Assembly (NCBI GenBank): GCA_022841475.1
Contig: JALHRJ010000031.1
Location: forward strand, 1-49,258
Reading direction: 5' to 3'
DNA length: 49,258 nucleotides
From: Cyclobacteriaceae bacterium
Lineage (GTDB): Bacteria > Bacteroidota > Bacteroidia > Cytophagales > Cyclobacteriaceae
A program made the position numbers and the translations under genes. The notes under the pieces are model-generated. The model had not been told where the DNA came from. It ran no database searches and saw nothing but the letters and a program-made list of their open reading frames with translations. Below are positions 16,646-26,398 of this stretch, piece after piece. Positions within the stretch are counted from its first letter, which is position 1, and every line of letters starts with the position of its first letter.

Positions 16646-18835
16646 TTACTTTTTTTCACCCGGATGATAAGTCCGTTCCGCATGTTTAATAACATCCTTC
16701 TTATAGAACCAAACATCTTTAAACTTACCCTGACTATATAATTCGGCCTGATCTGTAAAATGAGGCGACATGGGATTGTTGCTGTTCCCTCCTGCCAACA
16801 CCGATTTTGCTTTCACCTCCTTACCAAATTCTACAACGGCAACAAAACTATTGCCCACACTGCCATACATCTTTTTCGTTCCAGGATATTTTCTACTACC
16901 AAAGGCTGCAAGCGATCCCCAAAAGGATGAAGCAAAAGGAACTGCTAAACTTGGTTTTGAATCATCGTACGTTTCATTGATTTTTCCTGTTAGTCGTTGA
17001 AACCGGTTTACTTCGCCCCAGGCAATTTTCCAGGTTCCATAATCTTGCTGGAGTTCATCCACGATTTTTTCAAAAGCACTGATTTTTTCTTCGGCTGTGG
17101 ATTGAGTTACCATAAAATCGATAACACTTAACTGATCGCTTCGAGCTGGAATTCTGGAAAAAACCTGCTGTTGCAACTGTTGGCCCCAATAGATTGCGTG
17201 TGTTGTTTCTACCGAGTTAACTCCATACCCTTTATCCCATGATTTAAGCATAGCCACCGGTTCGCCTAATTTATTTTTCAACTCAGGACGTGTAGCAGAA
17301 ACTGATTCATATGCGGTGATCAATGCAGGAATTAGATTTTCAAAACCTGTGAGGTAAGGATCATAGGCAGCCGCGATCAGTTTATCTAAAGTAAATGCAT
17401 CCTCCCGGTTTAATACTCGCTCAGCATTGATACCACGGGCATTCTGGGCATCGGGAGCCATGTATTGAGGATAATTAACAGATTTAGGACTGTTCTCTCC
17501 TGCAAGTGTAAAGGGCGTAGAATTACAGTTTTGAATCCAGCCATTGCGTGGATTGAAGGAAGTTACAATTTCAGCAACTTCATGAAGTCCTTGCCAGTCA
17601 GTAGCTGGGTCACTTCCGTTTACTGGTTTTGACTAATCATAAGCGGAATTTCTTTTGGGGATGAAGTTTCCGTGCCAATAGGCAATATTACCTTTGTTAT
17701 CGGCAAATACTGTATTGTTTGAGGAATTAGCTTTTAACTCCATTACTTTTTTATAGTCATCCAATCCCTTTGCCCGCGTGCGTTGATAGGATTGAGTCAA
17801 CGCTTTCAAGGGTTCAACCATGAGCGAGATACTTATCCATTGCTCGCCTTGTTTAGCGATTACGGGACCATGATGGGTGTACTGGGCAGTGAATTCCTTA
17901 TGACTTTTCTTACTACCATCTTTGTAAGCTAATAGAATGTTTTTTGAGATGACCGGCTTGAGTGAATTTCCATAACGGTACAACAGCGAGTCATTTTGCC
18001 TGACAATAGTCTCCAGATACTCGTCCATCACATCAGCCTGACTGGATGTATGCATCCAGCCGCAATGTTCGTTGAAGCCCTGATATATAAAAAATTGTCC
18101 CCAGGTTACAGCCCCATAAGCATTCAGTCCTTCTTCGCTCGTTACATGTACTTCCGGACGGAAGTAAAAGGATGTATGCGGATTGATGAGTAACAAAGCA
18201 TTTCCTGAAGCACTTCGCAAAGGAGCGATTGCAAAGCCATTGGAACCCCGGGGTTCCGGCTCCTGATCATCGAGGTCCATTACTTCCTTTTCATCAACCA
18301 TTTGTCCGCCCCCATAAAAATCTTTTAGCCGGTTAACGGAAATAGATTCTATATCACCACCAATACTTCCTTCACTAAATAAAAAGGGCATCCACGGCTG
18401 AAACCTCGTTAATAATTTGGGCTTCACTTCAGGATGGGTATGCAAATAATAATTGATTCCATCCGCAAAACCATCACATAAACGTTTTAGCCAGGCCGGG
18501 CTTTCTTTATAGATAGAAATAGCCTGAAGGGTATCGTAAAACAGCCGGGTGCGTAAGTCTTGATATAATTTAGACTCGCCTTCTACTTCGGCTAATCGAC
18601 CTAACGAGGTGATGTAGTTCATCTCTACCCGCTCAAAATCATCCTCACATTGAGCGTATAAAAAGCCAAACACGGCATCCCCATCTGTTTTCCCATACAA
18701 ATGGGGAATGCCCCACGTATCGCGGATGATGGTCACCTGCTTTGCCTTCTTTTGCCAACGGGTTATCTCACCTTTCGAAAAAGGCTGAGCCATCAACGAT
18801 CCACATAGAAAAAAGAAAAGGAGAAACTTATTCAT
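16646..18835 (-). pseudogene. Penicillin acylase family gene with one in-frame TAG
   Basis: A full-length Ntn-hydrolase of the penicillin amidase family, interrupted by a single stop. The N-terminal part runs to 17633 and has a signal peptide (start chosen at MNKFLLFFFL, 18835), the segment VTIIRDTWGIPHLYGKTDGDAVFG, a spacer peptide, and RGSNGFAIAP with the Ser that should be the autoprocessed nucleophile (Ser198). It ends NSAYD then TAG. The same frame continues without further stops for 57 codons (SKPVNGSDPATDW...) and on through 16646. Related proteins carry Trp here (YDWSKP), so TGG to TAG is the likely change. Either an inactivating mutation, a sequencing error or readthrough. Intact family members cleave amide bonds, including acyl-homoserine lactones and beta-lactams. 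Confidence 0.85.
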
Positions 18836-19036
18836 ACACACTTGAAAGTTGAAAGGAAAGTTATTCAAATTTCGGTAGGTCACCTATACGTTTTGTTTAA
18901 ACGGAAACGAATGTTAGGATTACCCCATCAGACAAATATTCGATTGGTGCTATGATCTTTGTCATACCGTACAAATACTTATTCCCCAAGGGTAAGACTT
19001 ACGAGCGTTAATTAAATGAACTAAGTGAATTAATTC

Positions 19037-19067
19037 TTGTACCTCCTTGTCATTGCCCTTACCTTTC
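19037..19067 (+). promoter_or_regulatory. Candidate promoter for KAS III-like gene
   Basis: TTG (19037-19039) and TACCTTTC (19060-19067, one mismatch to TAnnTTTG) at plausible spacing, 37 nt before the start codon. Confidence 0.38.
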
Positions 19068-19104
19068 GGATGTTACCCAGGTAAACTCCTGCATCTGTTT
19101 AATT

Positions 19105-20178
19105 ATGCTTCATCCCGTAAAATCTGTCATTGTTGGTACAGGCAGTTACATTCCTGAAATCAAAATAAGTAACAACGACTTTCTTCAACATACCTTCTTC
19201 GAAAAGGATGGATCACCGATTACAAAATCTACCGCGGTCATTGTAGATAAATTTAAAGACATCACGGGTATTGAAGATCGATGCTATGCAAGACCGGAAC
19301 AGAAAGCTTCTGATCTTGGTTTTCTCGCGGCACAAAAGGCTTTTGAAAACTCGGGCATTAATCCGGAATCATTAGACTACCTAATTGTAGCGCATAATTT
19401 TGGAGATGTTGCCTACCATAGTAATCGCGTTGACCTGGTACCCTCTTTAGCTTCACGTGTGAAGTATCTGCTTCAAATTAAAAATCCAGATTGTGTTGCC
19501 TATGATCTCCCCTTTGGTTGTCCGGGTTGGCTCGAAGGTGTTATTCAGGCAAACTACTATCTCCGTTCGGGAGATGCCAAAAGATGTATGATTATTGGTG
19601 CAGAAACCTTATCACGAATTATTGATGAACACGATAGAGATTCAATGATCTATGCAGACGGAGCGGGTGCCGTAATTCTGGAAGCAAGAGTTGGTGAACA
19701 AGGAATACTTTCGCACAAGACACAAACCTATGCCAGTGAACATGCGCTTTTGTTGAACATGAATCACTCCTACGATCCTCAAAATAAGTCTGACGATCTC
19801 TTCATTAAAATGAATGGCCGTAAGCTGTATGAATTTGCCTTGAATCATGTGCCGCAGGTGGTCAAGACTACATTAGATAAAGCTAACGTTCATCTTTCAG
19901 AAATAAGCAAAGTGTTGATTCATCAGGCCAATGAAAAAATGGATGAAGCTATTATGAGGCGGGTGTTTAAACTATATGATTTGGAGTTTGATAATCATAG
20001 TCTTATGCCCATGACGATTTCCTGGTTAGGAAATAGTTCTGTGGCTACGATCCCTACGTTGCTGGATCTAATGGTACGGGGTGAGATTAAAAATCAGTCT
20101 ATTCAAGCAGGTGAAAAAGTTCTCTTCACTTCTGTGGGAGCAGGCATGAATATCAATGCCATGGTTTACCAGTTTTGA
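19105..20178 (+). CDS. 3-oxoacyl-ACP synthase III family protein
   Basis: 357 residues, thiolase-fold KAS III family. The catalytic triad is intact: Cys139 in DLPFGCPGWLEG, His273 in LIHQANEKMDE and Asn310 in WLGNSSVAT. The N-terminus (IVGTGSYIPE) and C-terminus (VLFTSVGAGMNINAMVYQF) also fit. Compared with housekeeping FabH it is somewhat longer and has a different Cys neighbourhood (FGCPG rather than ACAG), so it probably condenses a different acyl-CoA or acyl-ACP, as in specialised lipid or secondary pathways. No fatty acid gene cluster surrounds it, so I avoid the fabH symbol. Cytoplasmic, monocistronic. Confidence 0.88.
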   Translation: MLHPVKSVIVGTGSYIPEIKISNNDFLQHTFFEKDGSPITKSTAVIVDKFKDITGIEDRCYARPEQKASDLGFLAAQKAFENSGINPESLDYLIVAHNFGDVAYHSNRVDLVPSLASRVKYLLQIKNPDCVAYDLPFGCPGWLEGVIQANYYLRSGDAKRCMIIGAETLSRIIDEHDRDSMIYADGAGAVILEARVGEQGILSHKTQTYASEHALLLNMNHSYDPQNKSDDLFIKMNGRKLYEFALNHVPQVVKTTLDKANVHLSEISKVLIHQANEKMDEAIMRRVFKLYDLEFDNHSLMPMTISWLGNSSVATIPTLLDLMVRGEIKNQSIQAGEKVLFTSVGAGMNINAMVYQF

Positions 20179-20210
20179 ACAAGCATTTTAGAGCAAGGGC
20201 TGGCAAAATA

Positions 20211-21182
20211 TCAGTTGTTGTTTACTTGTGACCAGGTCTTTTCAAGTAACGCTTTAGTGGCCCTGATTCCATCCGGTTCACTTAATGGAGCGCCTTCATA
20301 TTCAATACCGATATAGCCGGAAAATCCTGATTCCTTTACCAACTTCAGCATTTTGGAGTAATCAATAATGGTCTCTTCACCCTGCTCGTTAAACGCATAG
20401 GACTTTGCGCTCACCCCTTGTGCAAAGGGCAAGGTTTCAGAAACACCCTGATAACGATCATACACTTCAGTACATTCCTTACCTTCCTGGGTACTGCCCC
20501 ATTTGTGCGAAGTACACCAATTACCAAAATCGGGAAGTGTACCCACATTGTCCATATTCACCTGACGCATAATTTCAGCAATCCATTTTCCGTCCGAGCT
20601 ATAAAGTCCATGATTTTCAATAATTACATTTATGTTGGCCTTGGCTGCATAGGTGCAAAGTTGTTTTAATGCATCCACCATGGCAACCTGCACTTCCTCT
20701 TTAGAGCCTTCGCCAAAGGCATTGATACGGATTGAGTGACATCCTAAAATACTTGCCGCATCCACCCACTTATAATGATTTTCAACCGCCTTATTCCTTT
20801 CTTCAGCATTGAGGTTGCCAAGATCACCTTCTTCATCCACCATCATGAGGAGACTTTTCACGCCCAATGAATCTGCGGTAGCTCGCATCTTCTTCCAAAA
20901 TTCAACATCGGTTGCATGGTCTCGATAAAAGCCATTGACATATTCTACCGCACTGATTCCAAAATCATTTTTGGCAATGGCAGCAAAGTTTTCGGGTTTT
21001 AAGTCTCCGCTTTCAAGCGCGCGATGAATGGACCACTGCGCCAGAGAAAGTTTTAACTCATTAGAAGTTGCTTTCACGGTGTTCTCCCCCGCTTTTGGGT
21101 TACACTGAGTCACAAACCAGGGTATTAAAATAAGAAAAGCTAATTGAGTTACTTTTCGTAGAGGATTGAATTTCGTTTTCAT
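20211..21182 (-). CDS. Sugar phosphate isomerase/epimerase-like lipoprotein
   Basis: 323 residues with a lipoprotein leader (lipobox VTQC, Cys27). The mature part is an AP-endonuclease-2-type TIM barrel: LKLSLAQWSIHRAL, AVEYVNGFYRDH, SLLMMVDEEGDLG, GCHSIRINAFG, INVIIENHGLYSSDG and GYIGIEYEGAP, with Glu, His and Asp residues at strand ends that would bind a divalent metal. Exported members of this family are frequent in Bacteroidota sugar-utilisation regions. Substrate unknown. Stand-alone, convergent with the KAS III-like gene with only a 32-nt gap and no clear terminator between them. Confidence 0.88.
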   Translation of the reverse strand: MKTKFNPLRKVTQLAFLILIPWFVTQCNPKAGENTVKATSNELKLSLAQWSIHRALESGDLKPENFAAIAKNDFGISAVEYVNGFYRDHATDVEFWKKMRATADSLGVKSLLMMVDEEGDLGNLNAEERNKAVENHYKWVDAASILGCHSIRINAFGEGSKEEVQVAMVDALKQLCTYAAKANINVIIENHGLYSSDGKWIAEIMRQVNMDNVGTLPDFGNWCTSHKWGSTQEGKECTEVYDRYQGVSETLPFAQGVSAKSYAFNEQGEETIIDYSKMLKLVKESGFSGYIGIEYEGAPLSEPDGIRATKALLEKTWSQVNNN

Positions 21183-21216
21183 ACTACGAATCTATTAAAG
21201 TTCAGTTTGGATACAA

Positions 21217-21705
21217 TTACATCCCTGCCGAGCGCAATTTCTGCTGGATAAAATCGGTAAACCGATATTTAGCAATGGTACTTGCCGACAAGTATCGGGC
21301 TCCCTCAATCTTTCCAATGCATTGATCAGTTCCGCAATTACACTCAAACGCCCGATCCATATCCCACTCGGCAGAAGGATAAAAGAAAGTAAACTCTTCG
21401 CCAGCAGCTATTGGCTTGAGTGTTACAAACTCCATGCGGGTGGTGTCAAAGAAACAATTAGGCACGCAACTGTGATTAGCACATTCCAAACATTCTGGAA
21501 AAAGCTCGATATGTTCATGCTCACTAATCTGCACCGTTAAGTAGTTAGGCGTTTCATGGACTGCTTTTGCCAGAAATCCTATAATCACTTCATTCGCGCG
21601 AAATGATTTTTTAGAAAAAAGAGAACGATGGCCAGTGATGGCATCAAATCGTATCTCGGCAACTTCGGTTTGATCTGAATCGACAATGGTTTCAATAAGG
21701 CTCAT
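21217..21705 (-). CDS. SET domain protein with post-SET cysteines
   Basis: 162 residues, essentially a minimal SET domain. Readable marks are GHRSLFSKKSFRANEVI (N-terminal strand), the pseudoknot motif NHSCVPNC (residues 77-84), AGEEFTFFYPS with the Tyr expected in the active site, and a post-SET-like FECNCGTDQCIGKI (Cys122, Cys124, Cys129) that together with Cys80 could bind zinc. Known SET enzymes methylate protein lysines with S-adenosylmethionine; bacterial substrates are mostly unknown. No obvious operon partner. Domain call is firm, function is not. Confidence 0.88.
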   Translation of the reverse strand: MSLIETIVDSDQTEVAEIRFDAITGHRSLFSKKSFRANEVIIGFLAKAVHETPNYLTVQISEHEHIELFPECLECANHSCVPNCFFDTTRMEFVTLKPIAAGEEFTFFYPSAEWDMDRAFECNCGTDQCIGKIEGARYLSASTIAKYRFTDFIQQKLRSAGM

Positions 21706-21913
21706 AGTATGGGGTATGGATCAAAGCTATATACTTATTATTAATTCAATAACGTTTTGTTATTTTATTTTATACTTGAATTCATTGTATGACAATCAAC
21801 TTAGATAGGTTACAGATCATGAAACCAAAAGCATTACTTTGTCTAATAGTTTTATCTCATTGAAGTTCAATTTTTTAAGATAACTTCTATTAAACTATGT
21901 CAACTCAATAGAC

Positions 21914-21947
21914 TTCACTGATCATTAAAACCTTATTATACCTTTGT
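21914..21947 (+). promoter_or_regulatory. Promoter with perfect TAnnTTTG box
   Basis: TACCTTTG at 21940-21947 matches the Bacteroidota -7 consensus exactly, 23 nt before the start codon at 21971. The -33 region has TTC at 21914 rather than TTG. The 265 nt between the SET gene and here hold no other feature that I can see. Confidence 0.5.
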
Positions 21948-21970
21948 ATTGATCAAGTACTCCATTCACT

Positions 21971-22624
21971 ATGTTTATAGATGTTCCTTCACATATTTTA
22001 TTCGAAGACGACTTTATCTTGATCATTAATAAACCTGCAGGGTTGATGGTAGAGCCGGACAGGAATGGACATCCTAACTTATTAAATCAAGCAAAGAGAT
22101 ACCTCAAAGCATCGTTGCCAAGTTCGGAAGATGTGTATGCGCAACATATTCATCGGCTCGACAGACCGGTAAGCGGCATCGTGCTGTTTGCCAAACAACG
22201 CTCAGTTCTTAAAAACCTGAGCGAGCAGTTCGCTGAACGTAAGGTTAAGAAGCTTTATCAGGCACTCACGGATAAAGCTCCGGCTAAGCCAGATGGAACA
22301 CTGGAACATTGGCATCGCAAGGAAAAGAAGAAAGCTATTCTCTATGAACATGAAATTCCATTCTCAGAAAAGGTTGCCCTTTCTTATTCGGTTACTAGAC
22401 TAACCGGGAACCGGTTTCTCTGGAATATTGAACTTCAAACAGGAAAGTATCATCAGATACGGGCGCAGCTGGCACAGATAGGTTGTCCGATCCTGGGTGA
22501 TATTCTCTATGGATCAACTACACCTTATCCAGAAAATACCATCGCCCTGAACGCCTGGAAACTTTCATTCCGGCATCCTGTAACGGATGTGGAGATCAAC
22601 ATTGAAAATAAAATTGAATTGTAG
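21971..22624 (+). CDS. RluA-type RNA pseudouridine synthase, short form
   Basis: 217 residues. The catalytic motif HRLDRPVSGIVLFAK (residues 61-75) holds the nucleophilic Asp64, and INKPAGLMVEPDRNG (about 20-33) and LQTGKYHQIRAQLAQIGCPILGDILYG (about 157-183) complete the fold. It lacks an N-terminal S4 RNA-binding domain, so it resembles the short RluA/RluC-like paralogues. It converts a uridine in rRNA or tRNA to pseudouridine; the target base cannot be told. Convergent with the histidine kinase gene, with only 5 nt between the two stops. Confidence 0.92.
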   Translation: MFIDVPSHILFEDDFILIINKPAGLMVEPDRNGHPNLLNQAKRYLKASLPSSEDVYAQHIHRLDRPVSGIVLFAKQRSVLKNLSEQFAERKVKKLYQALTDKAPAKPDGTLEHWHRKEKKKAILYEHEIPFSEKVALSYSVTRLTGNRFLWNIELQTGKYHQIRAQLAQIGCPILGDILYGSTTPYPENTIALNAWKLSFRHPVTDVEINIENKIEL

Positions 22625-22629
22625 TTGGA

Positions 22630-24345
22630 TTACTGAAGCTCAGGGATTTCCAACCTGACCTTGGTTCCCTTCCCTACTTCTGATTCAATGTTGATTAGGC
22701 CCTGCAGCTTATCCATCGTTTCTTTTACAATGTATAAACCTAAGCCTGAGCCGGCACCATCATCGGTAGCCCGGTAAAACATCTGATATACTTTATGAAG
22801 GTGTTCTTTGGGTATACCGCGTCCATTGTCTTCAATTTCAACCATGGCTTTATGGTTCGCTATCTCAACATTTACCTTAATAACAGGATCGTGCCCATTT
22901 CGATAGCGAATGGAGTTTGAAAAGATATTATTAAGGATAACTTTCAGGCGCCAGCGGTCACTATAAAACGAGCCATCCTGTTTGATGTTCACAATTTTCT
23001 CTACGGCAGCGCCTGTCGATGTAGCAAACTTCAATTGATTGAAGGTTTCATCAATCAAGGGCTCAAAAAGTATTTCCTCTTTCTTTACCTCTAATCGTGA
23101 GTTACGGGATTGATCAAGAATCTCACGGATAAAACTATCTTGTTGCAGCGCACTATTGTTGATCTTTTCGAGGTACACGTTCTTCATGGCCAGATCCTTG
23201 TCTTTTCTGGCGAGGTTAATCAGGCCGAGCACGGATGCAATGGGTGCGCGTAAATCATGCGAAACGCTGTAAACAAAATTATCCAATTCGGTATTGCGCT
23301 TGCTTAGTTCTTTGTTGGTAAGTAGCAATTTAAACTCTGCCTGCTTGCGGGTAGCAATTTCGTCATGTAGCTCCTGTGTGCGTTCCAAAACCCTGGCTTC
23401 CAGATTAATATTAAACATCTTCAGCTCAAGTTGGGCATCGGATCGTTCGGCTACAGTGGCGGAAAGTACGATGGTAGAGATACTGATAACACCGATAAAA
23501 ATCTGTAACAACAGCATCGAATCGCTGGCATCAGTTTGAATAAACGGACCAATATTTTGTATCGTATAATAAATCGAAACAAGTGAAGCCAATAATACTC
23601 CGCTGATGGCGGCCAATAAATCAAACCGGAAGGCAAGCCACAATAAAAATGGAATTAATAGATAAGGCAACGAATCGATCAATGTCTGGTTGAAGTAACC
23701 CATTCGCAATAGCAAAAAAATCCCAATCATGCAGGAGACAAAAATTCCTGCTTCTATTACTTTGTCAGCGGGAAAATGGAGTTTTCTTTTTTGTGCCGTA
23801 GCAAGAATAAAAGGCGTAAAGAGTAAGATACCAACTACATTACTAACCCAGCCGGCAAAGCCTGTGTGCAGCCACGTAAAAGAGGTTACTACTCCGTTTA
23901 GGTATAAACTAAAAGTACTAACCGTAGTACCAACCAGACTTATCAAAAGAGCAACGAAGAGGAACCGGAAAGTATCCTTCGTCTTCTTGAATGGATAATC
24001 ATCCCTGATCCAAACTTTAACCAAAAAATACCCTGATAATGTTTCAAGGGTTTGACCAAGGGCTGTAAAACTAGAAATGGCAACGAGTGTTTGTTGAGGT
24101 AATGACTGATTATTCCAATAGGCCAGCAGATTGGCAATGAGTGCTCCAATGGCAATACCCGGCCAGGAAGAACGACCCAGTAAAATGATAAGAGCAAATG
24201 CTATTCCTGAGGGTGGCCAGGCAGGCAATGCCGTGGTTTCCTCGAAGGCCAGAAAATAGCCTAACTGAGCGGAAAGAAAATAAAGGAGTGCCGCAACAAC
24301 GACTTTGATGTCAGGGATATACTTAAGTGGCGGTTTAATAGGCAC
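22630..24345 (-). CDS. MASE1-domain sensor histidine kinase
   Basis: 571 residues. Residues ~12-300 form about eight membrane segments of the MASE1 sensor type (AWPPSGIAFALIILLG, AIGALIANLLAYW). A short coiled coil (about 305-352) leads to the dimerisation/phosphoacceptor box FVYSVSHDLRAPIA with His363. The ATP-binding domain shows NIFSNSIRYR (N box), VEIEDNGRGIPKEH (G1) and GAGSGLGLYIVKE (G2). It should autophosphorylate in response to a signal sensed at the inner membrane. No response regulator is next to it, so it is an orphan kinase here. Confidence 0.93.
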   Translation of the reverse strand: MPIKPPLKYIPDIKVVVAALLYFLSAQLGYFLAFEETTALPAWPPSGIAFALIILLGRSSWPGIAIGALIANLLAYWNNQSLPQQTLVAISSFTALGQTLETLSGYFLVKVWIRDDYPFKKTKDTFRFLFVALLISLVGTTVSTFSLYLNGVVTSFTWLHTGFAGWVSNVVGILLFTPFILATAQKRKLHFPADKVIEAGIFVSCMIGIFLLLRMGYFNQTLIDSLPYLLIPFLLWLAFRFDLLAAISGVLLASLVSIYYTIQNIGPFIQTDASDSMLLLQIFIGVISISTIVLSATVAERSDAQLELKMFNINLEARVLERTQELHDEIATRKQAEFKLLLTNKELSKRNTELDNFVYSVSHDLRAPIASVLGLINLARKDKDLAMKNVYLEKINNSALQQDSFIREILDQSRNSRLEVKKEEILFEPLIDETFNQLKFATSTGAAVEKIVNIKQDGSFYSDRWRLKVILNNIFSNSIRYRNGHDPVIKVNVEIANHKAMVEIEDNGRGIPKEHLHKVYQMFYRATDDGAGSGLGLYIVKETMDKLQGLINIESEVGKGTKVRLEIPELQ

Positions 24346-24587
24346 AAATAATCAACTCATTATCAGTCGAATATTACATTTATTTTGATGCAATTCAAGG
24401 AATCTGCTGATAAATGGCATAAACTACTGCCCAATCGACTAAAAGGCATGTTGGAAGGTTTCATGCCAAGTGTATTCTTTATCTAAGTAAAGGATACCAG
24501 TAACATTTCTTACCAAATACTGACAGCCTAGCAGGTATTAAGAATCCACAGAGCTTTTAAATAGTCTTAATGGACATATGCCTTGGA

Positions 24588-25418
24588 TCAATTACTTTCC
24601 GAAATTGTCCAGATTGGGCAATCAATGTGGTTTACAACATCTTCCGTTATACTTCCTGTCATCAGGTGATTAATCCCGGTACGTCCATGCGTAGCCATGG
24701 CAATCATCTTGTTCTTAAATTTTGCGGAGAAGTTTATTATACCTTCTTCTTCATCAATATCATTATAGATATGAATAGAACAGTTTTTCAGTTCATGCTG
24801 CCGGGCAAACTCAATGAGTTTGGGTTCTGTATGCCGATCTGGAATAAAATTGGAAGGAGTATTGACATACAACAGATGCAGGTGCGCCTTCAACAAACTT
24901 TGAAGTACCTTGATGGGTGCGATCAATTTCTTTGATGTCTCAATATTGGTAGGTAAGATCAGGTTCTTTAGGGATGAAATACTAACTGACCTTTTAATAG
25001 CAATAACCGGCACCTTGCTAGCACGAACGATTTTTTCAGTGTTTGAGCCAATGGCATACTCCTTAATACCGCTTGAGCCGTGAGTTCCCATCACAATTAG
25101 ATCAATGCGCTTTTTGTCAACAAACTTTTTGATGGTTGTTGTAACAGAACCTTGCTCCATCGAAAGATGTACCTTCACTTTGCCAGCCCATTTCTCCTTC
25201 ATCTTTTCAAAATTCCTATGGGCTTTTAATTTTATCCCCTTTAGAAAAACACTCTCATAAGCCTGTGCGGGCACAAATAGTGATGTGTGGATGGAAGGCA
25301 ATTCAATGATGTTTAGAAGATAAATTTCACCCTTACTCACCGTGGCAATTTCACAGGCATAACGAAAGGCCTGCAGGGCAGTGTCCGAGAAATCGCAGGG
25401 AACCAATATCTTCTTCAT
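24588..25418 (-). CDS. Universal stress protein, two UspA domains
   Basis: 276 residues made of two UspA folds in tandem (about 1-140 and 146-276). Domain 1 starts KKILVPCDFSDTALQAFRYA and has the ATP-binding-type loop VMGTHGSSGIKEYAIGSNTEKIV. Domain 2 has a weaker start (NLILPTNIETSKK) but keeps MATHGRTGINHLMTGSITEDVV. Tandem Usp proteins bind nucleotides and appear in stress and energy starvation; the specific role is unknown. Cytoplasmic. Monocistronic; the 242 nt to the kinase upstream hold nothing I recognise. Confidence 0.93.
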   Translation of the reverse strand: MKKILVPCDFSDTALQAFRYACEIATVSKGEIYLLNIIELPSIHTSLFVPAQAYESVFLKGIKLKAHRNFEKMKEKWAGKVKVHLSMEQGSVTTTIKKFVDKKRIDLIVMGTHGSSGIKEYAIGSNTEKIVRASKVPVIAIKRSVSISSLKNLILPTNIETSKKLIAPIKVLQSLLKAHLHLLYVNTPSNFIPDRHTEPKLIEFARQHELKNCSIHIYNDIDEEEGIINFSAKFKNKMIAMATHGRTGINHLMTGSITEDVVNHIDCPIWTISESN

Positions 25419-25511
25419 AAAATTTTGTTTGTTTAAAGTTAAGCCTTGTGCTATTACATCCCAACTATGGATACTGGATATTCAAATTCCCTTTCCAGGG
25501 ATCTCTTACTT

Positions 25512-26348
25512 CTACCGTAGAAAAAACTGAAATTTAGCCTGCACCAAAACATCCAGCCGCGGCTGGCCTGCTATAAACTTGGTAATATTGAGAGCTGCCG
25601 ATGATTTCTCACCGATCATGGTTCCAAAATCCAATCGCAAAAAGACGTAATACGTTTGTTCGGAAAAAGATTGAATGTAGGTGGCATTCATTCCGGCCCA
25701 GCCCTTCCAATTGTCAACGATAGCAATTACCGGAAGTGACATGACCAGATTTTTAATAAGTCCATCAACATCCGGATCATTACCATCGGGAGCATCTCCA
25801 CTCAGGATATTAGCTGGTTGTGTTGAGAATTGATATTTGAATTCCGGGTAAAATGAAACGTAAGGATTGGGGCGCAAAGTAAAAATCATACCGGGCCGAT
25901 ATACCCAGGTCCCGGACCCACGACCTAGTAGAGACTCACCTGTAGGTGCGGTCACTTCCATGTAAGCAGAAACACGTTGAAGGCCCGAGGTATTAGTCAC
26001 CTGGTAGGGCACGAACATATATCGCATCTTCAAGTCTCCTACACCCGTTGTATTTTCATACCCACCAAAATCAGCATTAAAAATTGTATGAACCATGGGC
26101 AACGACATGCCAAATAAATGCTTTTGATTTTGCAAACCATACTCGTATCCAAAGCGAAGCGCATAATAACGGGCGGCTCCTACAAAAAAATAACTCTCTG
26201 CATCTATGGCAAAGCGGCTTTTCATTGTAGCTGGATCCGAAGCATCAAATTCATCGGCACCATTACCAGGACTTTGTGCGAAAGTCTCTATGCCTCCCAC
26301 CATCAACCACAGGAAGCTAAACTTTAATAGCCACTTTTGTATTCTCAT
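25512..26348 (-). CDS. Putative outer-membrane beta-barrel protein
   Basis: 278 residues with a signal peptide (ending ETFAQ). The mature chain alternates polar and hydrophobic/aromatic residues in strand-like stretches (YFFVGAARYYALRFGYEYGL, PYVSFYPEFKYQFSTQ, QTYYVFLRLDFGTMIG) and ends ... KFQFFLR, which resembles the aromatic C-terminal strand of outer-membrane barrels. I count room for about 10-12 strands. No named family recognised. It starts 50 nt after the SolA-like gene on the same strand and may be the end of that operon. Confidence 0.7.
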   Translation of the reverse strand: MRIQKWLLKFSFLWLMVGGIETFAQSPGNGADEFDASDPATMKSRFAIDAESYFFVGAARYYALRFGYEYGLQNQKHLFGMSLPMVHTIFNADFGGYENTTGVGDLKMRYMFVPYQVTNTSGLQRVSAYMEVTAPTGESLLGRGSGTWVYRPGMIFTLRPNPYVSFYPEFKYQFSTQPANILSGDAPDGNDPDVDGLIKNLVMSLPVIAIVDNWKGWAGMNATYIQSFSEQTYYVFLRLDFGTMIGEKSSAALNITKFIAGQPRLDVLVQAKFQFFLR

Positions 26349-26398
26349 TATTTATCAATTTAGGGGAAAGTCCATAATGGTCAATGTGAATGATAACG

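Noticed and set aside
16646..17461. Separate gene for the C-terminal part of the penicillin acylase
   Set aside because: The same frame continues upstream of its ATG without stops up to the TAG at 17633, with family-like sequence, so it belongs to the same interrupted gene.
24570..24935. 121-residue frame antisense to the UspA gene
   Set aside because: It overlaps a clear double-UspA protein and has no motif of its own.
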